Below are positions 13,872 to 21,876 of a DNA stretch of 64,000 nt, in pieces. The notes beneath the pieces were generated by a model, which worked only from the letters and a program-made list of their open reading frames with translations, did no database searches and was not told the origin of the DNA. Position numbers and translations under genes: made by a program. Each line of letters starts with the position of its first letter. Position 1 is the first letter of the stretch. Origin of the DNA: Falsiroseomonas tokyonensis (lineage in GTDB: Bacteria > Pseudomonadota > Alphaproteobacteria > Acetobacterales > Acetobacteraceae); the NCBI RefSeq assembly GCF_019024325.1, contig NZ_JAFNJS010000007.1:1-64000 (forward strand), written 5' to 3'.

Positions 13872-15800
13872 TCAGCCCTGGCCGGCGCGCAGCGTCAGCG
13901 TCAGCACCACGAATTCCGCCGGCCGCAGCGGCGCGAAGCCCACCACCAGCTGTACCAGGCCCTGGTTGATGTCCTGCTGCGTCGTCGTTGTCGCATCGCA
14001 TCGGGCGAAGAAGGCCTCGCGCGGCGTGGCGCCCTGGAACGCGCCCTGGCGGAACAGGCCGTGCAGGAAGGCCTCGACGCTAGCCCGGACCTGCTGCCAG
14101 AGCCGTGCATCATTGGTCTCGAAGACCGTCCAGGCGAGGCCCTGCCGCAACGACCTTTCAAGGAACAGGGCCAGGCGGCGCACGGGCAGGTACTTGAATT
14201 CGGAACCCAGGGAATCCTCGCCCATCAGCGTGCGGCTGCCCCAGCAGACGGGACCGAGGCCCGGCATCACCCGCAACACGTTCAGCCCCAGCGGATTCAG
14301 CAGCGCGGAATCGGCATTGGTCAGCGCCACGTCGAAGCCGCTGACCTGGTGCAGCCTGGCCTCCGTGCCCGCCGGCGCTTTCCAGACGCCGCGCTGCGCA
14401 TCCATGCGCGCCAGCAGCCCGGCGATGGCGCCGGAGGCAGCCAGGCTGCGCGCCCCGCCCTGCGCATCCGGCACCAGCAGGCGCGGGAAATAGGCCGCCG
14501 CATTGGGGTGGCGCAGCGCGGCATGCGCCGCCACCCAGTCCCGCACCTGCGTGGCGTTGGTGACGGCGCCGGGCAGGTCCACCAGCAGCATGGCGCGGCG
14601 CGCTTCGCAAAGGTGCGTGGCCGCGGCCAGTACGCGGCCCATCGCCGCATCGGGCAGGTCCGCGGCGCGCGGCAGGCAGAGCGTGTCGAAACCCTCCAGC
14701 GCCTGCAGCGCATGCAGGCCGGTCCTGGCCACGGCATCGCCCAGCAGCGCGGCCTCCGGCACCGGCATCTCGCCGTCCTGGCCGCCGGACAGGCGGTGGC
14801 AGGCGGGGCCGATCTCGGCCAGGCCATCGGCCAGGCGCAGCCCATCCGCATCGCCCTCCCCGGCATTTGCGCCGCCGATGACGAAGCGGGTGGCGGGATC
14901 GAGCCCGGCCTGGCCCCGACCCGGCAGCAGATGCCAGCGGAAGGGATGCTCCGCGCTGCCGGTGCCCATCAGAAGCAGCCTCGCTGCCGCATAGATCGGC
15001 CGATCCGCCTCCGCCGCCTGCGGCGCCAGGGCGCGCAGCGCCTGTTCCAGGCCGGGGCGAAGGTCGGCCCAGGCGGCGAAGGCCGGCTTCGGCAGGACGA
15101 GGTCCAGCGCCTGCCCCGCCGGGCGGCCGGCCAGGGCCAGCGTCAGCGCCAGGCGGGTGCCGGGGCCGCTGCGCGCGGCCAGCGGGGCGGAGAGATGGCC
15201 ATTGGCCAGGGGCCGTGCGCCATCGCCGGAAAGCTGCACCAGGCGCGATCCGGCATTGACCAGTGCCAAGGCTTGGCGCGGATCGGCCTGGTTCATCGTC
15301 AGCCGGGCAAAGACCTCCTGCCGCAGCGGCCGGGGCCCGCCCTCGGCCGCCGCGACCTCCCGGATGGTCAGGTTGAAGTCGTCGGCGGTCTCCGTGCCCT
15401 CGAAATCCACCTCCAGTTCCAGCGCATTGCCCCAGGCGCCGGGGTCGGGCGTGCTGCGGCCCTGCAATTGCCGGCCGGCGGTGGCGCGCAGCGGCGCCGC
15501 GCCATCGGCAAGCACGACGCTGGCCGCGACGGCGCCCTGCGCCACGCGCAGCCCGAAGGCCCGCACCCCGCCATTGGCGAAGAACAGCCGCTGCGCATGG
15601 CTGGCGGGGCTGTGCGGATGCGGGGCGCCGAAATGGTCCTCGGCCTCGGCCAGGCTGGTGAGCTCCACCGGCACATCCAGCGGACCGCGCGGAAAACCAT
15701 CGATGAAGGCGGCGATGGCGGTGGGTGCGCCGGCGATGGCGCGGGGGCCGGAGGCGACTTCCTGCACATAGACGCCGGGAAAGGTCGGGCGGGCGGGCAT
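13872..15800 (-). CDS. Contractile injection system / phage tail sheath protein
   Basis: A 642-residue tail sheath-type protein. The N-terminus PTFPGVYVQEVASGPRAIAGAPTAIAAFIDGFPRGP is the classical sheath opening (domain and strand that link neighbouring subunits). The C-terminal ~120 residues carry the conserved sheath core: LGLNVLRVMPGLGPVCWGSRTL, YLPVRRLALFLERSL, FETNDARLW, and APLRPAEFVVLTLTLRAG at the very end. Length and C-terminal wording are closer to eCIS (Pvc2-4/Afp) sheaths than to P2/T4 sheaths. The ATG at 15800 follows GGGGGAAAG. Only the DUF4255 gene accompanies it; tube, baseplate, spike, ATPase and tape-measure genes are absent, so it is an orphan, a remnant, or works with components elsewhere. 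Confidence 0.87.
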   Translation of the reverse strand: MPARPTFPGVYVQEVASGPRAIAGAPTAIAAFIDGFPRGPLDVPVELTSLAEAEDHFGAPHPHSPASHAQRLFFANGGVRAFGLRVAQGAVAASVVLADGAAPLRATAGRQLQGRSTPDPGAWGNALELEVDFEGTETADDFNLTIREVAAAEGGPRPLRQEVFARLTMNQADPRQALALVNAGSRLVQLSGDGARPLANGHLSAPLAARSGPGTRLALTLALAGRPAGQALDLVLPKPAFAAWADLRPGLEQALRALAPQAAEADRPIYAAARLLLMGTGSAEHPFRWHLLPGRGQAGLDPATRFVIGGANAGEGDADGLRLADGLAEIGPACHRLSGGQDGEMPVPEAALLGDAVARTGLHALQALEGFDTLCLPRAADLPDAAMGRVLAAATHLCEARRAMLLVDLPGAVTNATQVRDWVAAHAALRHPNAAAYFPRLLVPDAQGGARSLAASGAIAGLLARMDAQRGVWKAPAGTEARLHQVSGFDVALTNADSALLNPLGLNVLRVMPGLGPVCWGSRTLMGEDSLGSEFKYLPVRRLALFLERSLRQGLAWTVFETNDARLWQQVRASVEAFLHGLFRQGAFQGATPREAFFARCDATTTTQQDINQGLVQLVVGFAPLRPAEFVVLTLTLRAGQG

Positions 15801-15906
15801 GGTGCTTTCCCCCTTCGGGCCCCCTGGGGCGGCCCGAGGGTGGGCGCCGCGCGCCACTGTCGCAAGCGGAAGATCCAGGCCGCGAAACAGGCGAAACAGG
15901 CAGCAG

Positions 15907-15937
15907 AAAGGCCCGCCCCTCGCGGGTGCGGGCCTTT
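15907..15937 (-). terminator. Rho-independent terminator of the binding-protein operon
   Basis: On the minus strand AAAGGCCCGC pairs with GCGGGCCTTT (10-bp stem, 11-base loop), starting 18 bases after the stop at 15956 and ending in TTTCTG. It separates the ECH/binding-protein/CocE operon from the sheath gene. Confidence 0.75.
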
Positions 15938-15955
15938 CCCGTGGTGCGTGCCGGA

Positions 15956-17536
15956 TCAGCGGCGCATGCGGACGTGGCGCAGTTCCAGATCCTCATTCGC
16001 CCGCAGCGGCAGTTCCGCGACGGTGTCGCGCACGGCAAAAATCTGCGGCTCCTGGTGCAGCGGGATCATCGGCAGCAGTTCCTGGAAGCGCGCCCAGTAC
16101 TGGCCCGCCAGCTCCTGCCGCTTCGCCTGGTCCGTCTCCACCTGGATCTGGGTCAGCAGCGTGGCCATCCGTTCGTCCGCGAAACCTCCCCAGTTGAAGG
16201 AGCCTTCGCCCAGCAGCTCGCGACCGGGATTGGTGATGTCGAAGTTCCCGGGCGTCCAGCCCAGCATGTAGAACATGTATTCCTTGTTCGCGCCGCGCTG
16301 CAGGAAGCGGGTGAAGGGAATCGCGTCCAGCCGCGCCTGGATGCCGACGCGCTGCAGCATGCCGACGGCCGCCTGGCAGATCGCCTCGTCATTCACATAG
16401 CGGTTGTTCGGGCAGCTCAGCGTGATGGGGAAGCCGTTCGGGTAGCCGGCCTCCGCCAGCAGGCGCCGCGCGGCCGCGGCATCGAAGGGCAGGCGCTGGT
16501 TGTACTGCTCGACGAAGCCGCTGATCGCCGTGCCCACCGGCAGGCCGGCGGCGACGGTGGAATTACGCAGGATCACGCGGGTGATCGTGCCCATGTCGAT
16601 CGCCTGGTACATGGCGCGGCGCACGCGCACGTCGCGCAGCGGGTTCGGCGTGCCGGGCGCATCCAGGTTCTCGGCGCGGTTCACGTCGAAGGCGAAGTAG
16701 ATGCTGCGCGCGGTGGGGCCCTGGATCAGGCGGATGCCCTGGGTCTGCGACACGCGCTGCACATCCTGCAACGGCACGTGGTACATCGCATCGAGCTCGC
16801 GCGACAGGATCGCGGCGACGCGGGTCGGCGCGCTGGCGACGGGGCGGAAGACGGCGCGGGTGATGCCGTGCTGCGCGCGGTCCCACCAATCCGGGTTCGG
16901 CACCAGCACCGTGCGCTCATCCGCCAGGCGCTCCGTCACCCGGAAGGGGCCGGTGCCATTGGCGTTCAGCTGCACGAAGGTGCTGGTGGCGCCCGGCTGG
17001 CCGGCGCGCGCCACGGCCATGGCGTTGTTCGCCTCGATCCAGGCCTTCGAGGTGATGAAGAACAGCGTCAGGTCCTGCAGCAGGATCGGGTTCGGCCCGC
17101 GCGTCTCGAATTCCACCGTATGGTCGTCGATCGCGCGCACCGCGGTGACGGACTGCACGACATAGGCCATGTCGTTCTGCCGCACCCGCTCCGCCGCATG
17201 CACCACATCGGCCGCGGTGAAGGGCTCGCCGCCATGGAACTTCACGCCACGGCGCAGATGGAAGCGCCAGGTGGTGGGGGAGGTCATCTCCCAGCGCTCG
17301 GCCAGGGAGGGCGAGAGCGACCCGTCCGGCTCGCGCCGCACCAGCGGCTCATAGACGTTGGACTTCATCGTATTGGTCACGCCGTGGTTGTTGGCGTGCG
17401 GGTCCAGGCCGAGGATGTCGTTGGCGGTGGCCCAGGTGAAGGTGGTGGCCTGGGCCGGCGCCATCGGCGCCCCGGCCAGCCAGGCGCCCAGCGCCAGCGC
17501 GCCGAACAAGGCGGCGCGATTGCGGGTGAAGATCAT
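15956..17536 (-). CDS. ABC transporter substrate-binding protein, peptide family (SBP_bac_5)
   Basis: A 526-residue periplasmic receptor of the DppA/OppA family (cluster C). It has a signal peptide (ALFGALALGAWLAGAPMAPAQA) and the family signature region WEMTSPTTWRFHLRRGVKFHGGEPFTAADVV near residues 80-110, with GTGPFRV and later FPITLSCPNNRYVNDEAICQA. The frame is open to 17629, but the ATG at 17536 heads the signal peptide. Expected ligands are short peptides, glutathione-like molecules or other organics. No permease or ATPase genes are nearby. It lies 89 bases downstream of the CocE/NonD hydrolase gene on the same strand and is followed by a strong terminator. Confidence 0.9.
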   Translation of the reverse strand: MIFTRNRAALFGALALGAWLAGAPMAPAQATTFTWATANDILGLDPHANNHGVTNTMKSNVYEPLVRREPDGSLSPSLAERWEMTSPTTWRFHLRRGVKFHGGEPFTAADVVHAAERVRQNDMAYVVQSVTAVRAIDDHTVEFETRGPNPILLQDLTLFFITSKAWIEANNAMAVARAGQPGATSTFVQLNANGTGPFRVTERLADERTVLVPNPDWWDRAQHGITRAVFRPVASAPTRVAAILSRELDAMYHVPLQDVQRVSQTQGIRLIQGPTARSIYFAFDVNRAENLDAPGTPNPLRDVRVRRAMYQAIDMGTITRVILRNSTVAAGLPVGTAISGFVEQYNQRLPFDAAAARRLLAEAGYPNGFPITLSCPNNRYVNDEAICQAAVGMLQRVGIQARLDAIPFTRFLQRGANKEYMFYMLGWTPGNFDITNPGRELLGEGSFNWGGFADERMATLLTQIQVETDQAKRQELAGQYWARFQELLPMIPLHQEPQIFAVRDTVAELPLRANEDLELRHVRMRR

Positions 17537-17625
17537 TGTGCCTTGGTTCCCTGTCTTGGCAGGGGCGGAGGATGCCCAGGGCGCCGGCATTCTGTCCAGC
17601 GCATCGCGGCGCCCGCCGCTGGGCA

Positions 17626-19452
17626 TCACCCGTCGTCGGGCGGCGCCAGGGGCAGCAGCAGGCGGGAGGGGTGGTCGGCATCGCAGAACAGCGTGTTCAC
17701 CGCCAGCCGCATCCGCCGCGCCGCGCCCTCCTTCTCCCCGGTCTGCGGGTTCACGTCGTAATGCGGGAATTCGCTGGCGGCGATATCCAGGCGGATCCGG
17801 TGCCCGGCCAGGAAGCGGTTCGCCGTGGGAAACAGCTCCACCGTGATGGCCGTCGGTTCGCGATGCGGCATCCAGGACGGCTGGGCCGGGTCGTCGCGGT
17901 AGCGGCAGCGCAGGATGCCCTCGCAGAGGTTCATGGCAAAGCCCTGCGGATAGTCCGCGCTGGCCGGATGCACGTCGATCAGCTTGGCGGTGATGTCCGT
18001 ATCCGGCGCATCGGTGGCGATCCAGAGCTCCGCGGTGACCGGGCCGATCACCTCCAAATCGTGGTCCAGCGGCGGGGTCTGGAAGACCAGCACATCGGCG
18101 CGGGAGGCGAGCGGCAGGAAGGGCGGGCGGCAGCCGAAGTGGCCCTCCCGCTCCCGCTGGTCCATCGGCCCGCCGGTGATGACGGGCTCCATCGAGGTGA
18201 TGGCCCCGCCGATGGTGGGAACGGGATGGCGCGGATCGGAATCCCAGGACAGCGGCGCGGCATTCGCAGCCGGCGTCGCCTCCGCCAGGCCGCCATCGCC
18301 ATGCAGGTGGTAGGGGACGATGCGCGTGCCGGGCAGCGGCCAGTCGGCCCCGTTGCGCCAGCGCCCGCCATGGTCCAGCAGCCCCTTCTCCGTGCGCCGC
18401 CCGCTGCCGCCGCCCATGACGAAGACGCGCACCGGCGGCTCCGCCTCCACCCCGTTCCGCACATCCTTCAGCCAGCGGTCGAAGACGCGCAGTCGGAAGG
18501 CGCGCCAGTCGCCGGCCCAGGAATCGATGGTGGCGTCGGAGCCGAATTCCACCTCGCCGAAAGCCGTCTGGCTGCGATTGCCATGCGTCCAGGGGCCGAG
18601 GATCAGGCTCGGCCGGCCGCGCCCCGCATCGCGCAGCCCGCAGTAGTTTTCCGTGGCCGTGCGCGGATAGGGGTCGTACCAGGAGGACATGTGGACGGTG
18701 GGCACCGGCGCGTAGCGGTCATGCCAGCCGCGCGCAAAAATGCCGAGGCGCTGCCAGAATTCGTCGCGCGCGCCGTGTTCCCATTGCTCGAACAGGTAGT
18801 CCTCGTAATCCGGCGCGTGGCGCACGGGCGAATGGCCGCGCTTCCAGGGGAAGCGGTGGAACCATTCCACCAGATCCTCCGCCGCCAGTGCCGCGGCGCG
18901 GACGGGGTCGGCCTTGGTCTCCGGCGCCAGCAGCGCCTGGTTGAAGGCCCAGCTCGCCTGCTTCAGCTCGAAGGCGCCGCCGCGTCGGATGCCGCCCTGC
19001 CAGGCATCGGAGAAGCCGCCCGAATCCAGGATCTGCACGGCCAGACCCGGCGGATCGAGGCAGCCCAGCGAGGCCTGGGTATGCGCGGCATAGCTGAGCC
19101 CCATCGTGCCGATGCGGCCATTGCACCAGGGCTGAGCCATGATCCAGGCGCAGCAGTCGTAGCCGTCCTCGCCGTCGGAAAGATATTTGACGAACTCACC
19201 CTCGCTGCCGTAGCGGCCGCGGCAGTCCTGGTAGACCACGACATAGCCGTGCTGGACGAAGTAGGCCGCGATCGCTTCACGCGGCTGCGGCTTCGGGTCC
19301 GCCGCGGTGCGTTCGGAGCGCGAAACCTCACGCTTGCCATAGGGGGTGCGCTCCAGGATGACGGGCCAGGGGCCTTCGCCGTCCGGCAGCCAGGCATCGG
19401 TGGCCAGCCGCACGCCATCGCGGCAGGGCACCATGGCTTCGATGCAGCGCAT
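17626..19452 (-). CDS. CocE/NonD family hydrolase (X-Pro dipeptidyl-peptidase S15 type)
   Basis: A 608-residue alpha/beta hydrolase. The nucleophile is Ser120 in GLSYAAHTQ, the GxSY pattern of CocE/S15 enzymes. The N-terminal MVPCRDGVRLATDAWLP and VVVYQDCRGRYGSEGEF are typical, and the C-terminal jelly-roll domain (~380-600) contains ELWIATDAPDTDITAKLIDVHP and the usual RIRLDIAASEFPHYDVNPQTG. Such enzymes hydrolyse acyl bonds of peptides, beta-lactam side chains or cocaine-like esters. There is no signal peptide, so it is cytosolic. Its ATG shares a base with the stop of the upstream binding protein (TGATG), so uptake and hydrolysis are probably coupled: the binding proteins deliver the substrate that this enzyme opens. 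Confidence 0.9.
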   Translation of the reverse strand: MRCIEAMVPCRDGVRLATDAWLPDGEGPWPVILERTPYGKREVSRSERTAADPKPQPREAIAAYFVQHGYVVVYQDCRGRYGSEGEFVKYLSDGEDGYDCCAWIMAQPWCNGRIGTMGLSYAAHTQASLGCLDPPGLAVQILDSGGFSDAWQGGIRRGGAFELKQASWAFNQALLAPETKADPVRAAALAAEDLVEWFHRFPWKRGHSPVRHAPDYEDYLFEQWEHGARDEFWQRLGIFARGWHDRYAPVPTVHMSSWYDPYPRTATENYCGLRDAGRGRPSLILGPWTHGNRSQTAFGEVEFGSDATIDSWAGDWRAFRLRVFDRWLKDVRNGVEAEPPVRVFVMGGGSGRRTEKGLLDHGGRWRNGADWPLPGTRIVPYHLHGDGGLAEATPAANAAPLSWDSDPRHPVPTIGGAITSMEPVITGGPMDQREREGHFGCRPPFLPLASRADVLVFQTPPLDHDLEVIGPVTAELWIATDAPDTDITAKLIDVHPASADYPQGFAMNLCEGILRCRYRDDPAQPSWMPHREPTAITVELFPTANRFLAGHRIRLDIAASEFPHYDVNPQTGEKEGAARRMRLAVNTLFCDADHPSRLLLPLAPPDDG

Positions 19453-21008
19453 CAGCGCACCGGCGCCAGGTGATGCGCCAGCGTGCTTTCCTCGACGCCG
19501 CCGGCATAGGTGAAGGCCGCGCGATGCGCCCAGACATTGTCGGGGAAGTGCAGCGGGATGATGCCCACCTCCCGCGCCGCGATCTGCTGCGCCTGGCGCA
19601 GCAGCGCATCGCGCCGCGCGCCATCCACCACCCCGCGCGCCGCATCCATCGCCGCATCGAAGCCGGCGCTGGCATAGCGCCCACGGTTCAGCCCGCCGAT
19701 GCCGCGCTGCGCATCGTAGCTTTGCAGCACCTGCGACATGCCGAGCCAGGCATCGCCCGTGGTATGGCCGAAGCCGATCAGAAACGCCGAAAATTCGCGC
19801 CGCCCGGCGCGAGTGAAGAAGACGTTGGAGGGCATTACCTCGACCCGCGCATCCAGCCCGATCCGCGCCCAGAACTGGGCCACCGCCTGCGCCGTCTTGT
19901 CATCCTCGACATAACGATTGTTGGGCGAATGCAGCGTGATGCGGAAGCCATTTGGAAAAGCCGCCTCCGCCAGCAGGCGCCGCGCCTGCGCCACGTCGAA
20001 CTCCGGCACCGGCAGGTCCGGGTCGAAACCCAGCTGGCCCCGCACCGCCAACTGCCCGGTCGGCCGCGCCGCGCCGGCCAGCACGCGCTCCACGATGGCA
20101 GCGCGGTTGATGCCGAGCGACAGCGCCTGGCGCACCCGCACATCCTTCAGCGGATTGGCGGCCAGCGCGCTGCCATCCCGCGCCGTGACGAAAGGCGAGG
20201 GATCGTTCGCCTGGTCCAGCCCGATATAGATCATGCGCGAGGAGGGGGAGGCGGTGACGCGCAGCTCCGGCCGCGCCCGCAGCCGCGCGATCTCGCCGGG
20301 CGGCACAGCCTCGATCAGATCGGCATCGCCAGCCAGCAGCGCGGCCATGCGCGCCGTGTCATTCGCCACCGGGCGGAGTGTGGCGGTGGCGAAGGCCGGC
20401 TTCTCGCCCCAATAGTCGTCGTTGCGCGCCAGCCGCAGCGCCTGGCCGCGCTGCCATTCCACGAAGCGCCAGGGGCCGGAGCCGATGGTGGCGCGGCCGC
20501 TGTTGAAATCTGCCGTCGTCGCATCGGCCGCGACGCGGGCGGAGACGATCCAGGCGCTCATCGCATTCAGCGGGATGGAGGGATCGGGGCCGCGCGAGCG
20601 CAGCCGGATCGTGTGCTGGTCCACCACCTCGATCGCCGTCACGCTGCCGGCCAGGCGGATGAAGGGCGCCGGGCTGTTCGGCACGCGCGGCATGCGTTCC
20701 AGCGAGAAGCGCAGATCCTCCGCCGTCACCGGGCTGCCGTCGTGGAAGCGCGCATCGGGGCGGATGCGGAATTCCCAGACATCCGGTTCCGGGTTGGAGA
20801 ATTCGGTGAGGCCGGGCACAGGCTTCAGGTCGCGGTCGGAGCCGACCAGCGCCTCGAAGATGTGGCGCGCCACGGCCTGGTTGGCGCCGACCAGCGCGAA
20901 GTGCGGATCGAGCGAGGAGGTCTCGGTCTGGATCGCGATCCGCGCCTCCTGCGCCATGGCGGGCCAGGCGAGGGCGAGGCTGGCGAGCAGCAGGGGCAGG
21001 CGGCGCAT
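19452..21008 (-). CDS. ABC transporter substrate-binding protein, peptide family (paralogue)
   Basis: A 518-residue SBP_bac_5 receptor with a clean signal peptide (MRRLPLLLASLALAWPAMAQ) followed by RIAIQTETSSLDPHFALVGANQAVARHIFEALV and FRIRPDARFHDGSPVTAEDLRFSLERM. The C-terminal lobe includes FRITLHSPNNRYVEDDKTAQAVAQFWARIGL, closely parallel to the other binding protein in this operon, so the two are paralogues with a hydrolase between them. No transporter membrane genes accompany either. It starts 28 bases after the stop of the enoyl-CoA hydratase gene and is coupled to the hydrolase gene by a one-base overlap. Confidence 0.9.
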   Translation of the reverse strand: MRRLPLLLASLALAWPAMAQEARIAIQTETSSLDPHFALVGANQAVARHIFEALVGSDRDLKPVPGLTEFSNPEPDVWEFRIRPDARFHDGSPVTAEDLRFSLERMPRVPNSPAPFIRLAGSVTAIEVVDQHTIRLRSRGPDPSIPLNAMSAWIVSARVAADATTADFNSGRATIGSGPWRFVEWQRGQALRLARNDDYWGEKPAFATATLRPVANDTARMAALLAGDADLIEAVPPGEIARLRARPELRVTASPSSRMIYIGLDQANDPSPFVTARDGSALAANPLKDVRVRQALSLGINRAAIVERVLAGAARPTGQLAVRGQLGFDPDLPVPEFDVAQARRLLAEAAFPNGFRITLHSPNNRYVEDDKTAQAVAQFWARIGLDARVEVMPSNVFFTRAGRREFSAFLIGFGHTTGDAWLGMSQVLQSYDAQRGIGGLNRGRYASAGFDAAMDAARGVVDGARRDALLRQAQQIAAREVGIIPLHFPDNVWAHRAAFTYAGGVEESTLAHHLAPVR

Positions 21009-21036
21009 GGGCGGGCTCCCGGTCGGTCGGTGCAGC

Positions 21037-21816
21037 CTAGGACTGGCCCTGCGAACGGTCCAGGAAGCGCTGCATCACCTGTTGCGATTCGCCGTCGCTG
21101 AAGGCCTCCCGGTGCAGGCGGCGGGCGGCGTCAAAGGTCTCGTCGAAGCCGCGCTGCGTCACCTCGCGGAAGCGCTGCTTGTTCAGGCGGAAGGCAAGCT
21201 TCGGCTTGGCCGCCAGCTCCGCCGCGGTGCGCAGGGCCGTGGCGCGCACCTCGGTTGCCGGCACCAGGTGGTGCAGCAGGCCCAGGCGGTGGCATTCCTC
21301 CGCCGCCACCATCCGCCCCGTCAGCACCATCTCGGTGGCGCGCGACAGGCCCAGCATCTCGCGGATGATCCAGAAGCCGGTGGCGCTGACGATGCCAGAA
21401 TTGATCTCCGGCTGGCCCATTCTGGACCCCGCATGGCCGACGCGGATGTCGCAGAGCAGCGCCACCTGGAAGGCGGAGCCCGCGGCCAGGCCGTTCAGCG
21501 CACAGACCAGCGGTTTTTCAAATGCACGGATCGCGCCGTAGAGCGCGCGCCACTCCGCGATCCAGCCCTCGGCGCGATCGCCGTCGAAATTCTTGCCCTC
21601 GTTCAGGTCCTGGCCGGCGCAGAAGGCGCGGTCGCCGGCGCCGGTCAGCACCACCGCCTGCACATCGGCATCCATCGCGGCGTCGGAGAGCAGTTCCAGC
21701 AGCCGCGCGCGCATCGGCGCATCCCAGGCATTCAGGCGGCGGGGACGGTTCAGGGTGATGAGGCGGATGCCATCCTCTGTCGTGGCCAGGACGTGGTCTT
21801 CGGCGGTCTCGGACAT
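21037..21816 (-). CDS. Enoyl-CoA hydratase/isomerase family protein
   Basis: A 259-residue crotonase-fold protein. Oxyanion-hole segments are visible: AFCAGQDLNEG and the later NGLAAGSAFQVALLCDIRVG. The Glu positions of classical hydratases are only partly recognisable (MGQPEINSGIVS fits the second). The reaction may be hydration, isomerisation or C-C bond cleavage of an acyl-CoA. The long frame to 23394 reads antisense through the CoA-ligase gene and is not real; the ATG at 21816 starts MSETAEDHVLATTEDGIRLITLNRPRRLNAWD. It is the first gene of the four-gene operon ending at 15956 and is divergent from an acyl-CoA ligase 60 bases away, suggesting a shared CoA-thioester pathway. Confidence 0.88.
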   Translation of the reverse strand: MSETAEDHVLATTEDGIRLITLNRPRRLNAWDAPMRARLLELLSDAAMDADVQAVVLTGAGDRAFCAGQDLNEGKNFDGDRAEGWIAEWRALYGAIRAFEKPLVCALNGLAAGSAFQVALLCDIRVGHAGSRMGQPEINSGIVSATGFWIIREMLGLSRATEMVLTGRMVAAEECHRLGLLHHLVPATEVRATALRTAAELAAKPKLAFRLNKQRFREVTQRGFDETFDAARRLHREAFSDGESQQVMQRFLDRSQGQS

Positions 21817-21876
21817 GTTGATCCCCAGGCGGCGCGGCGTTACCCCGGGGATAGCGGCAAAGGGGGCGGCATCAAA

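Noticed and set aside
20422-21876. N-terminal extension of the CoA ligase
   Set aside because: It lies antisense to a binding protein and enoyl-CoA hydratase; the GTG at 21877 gives a normal ligase length.
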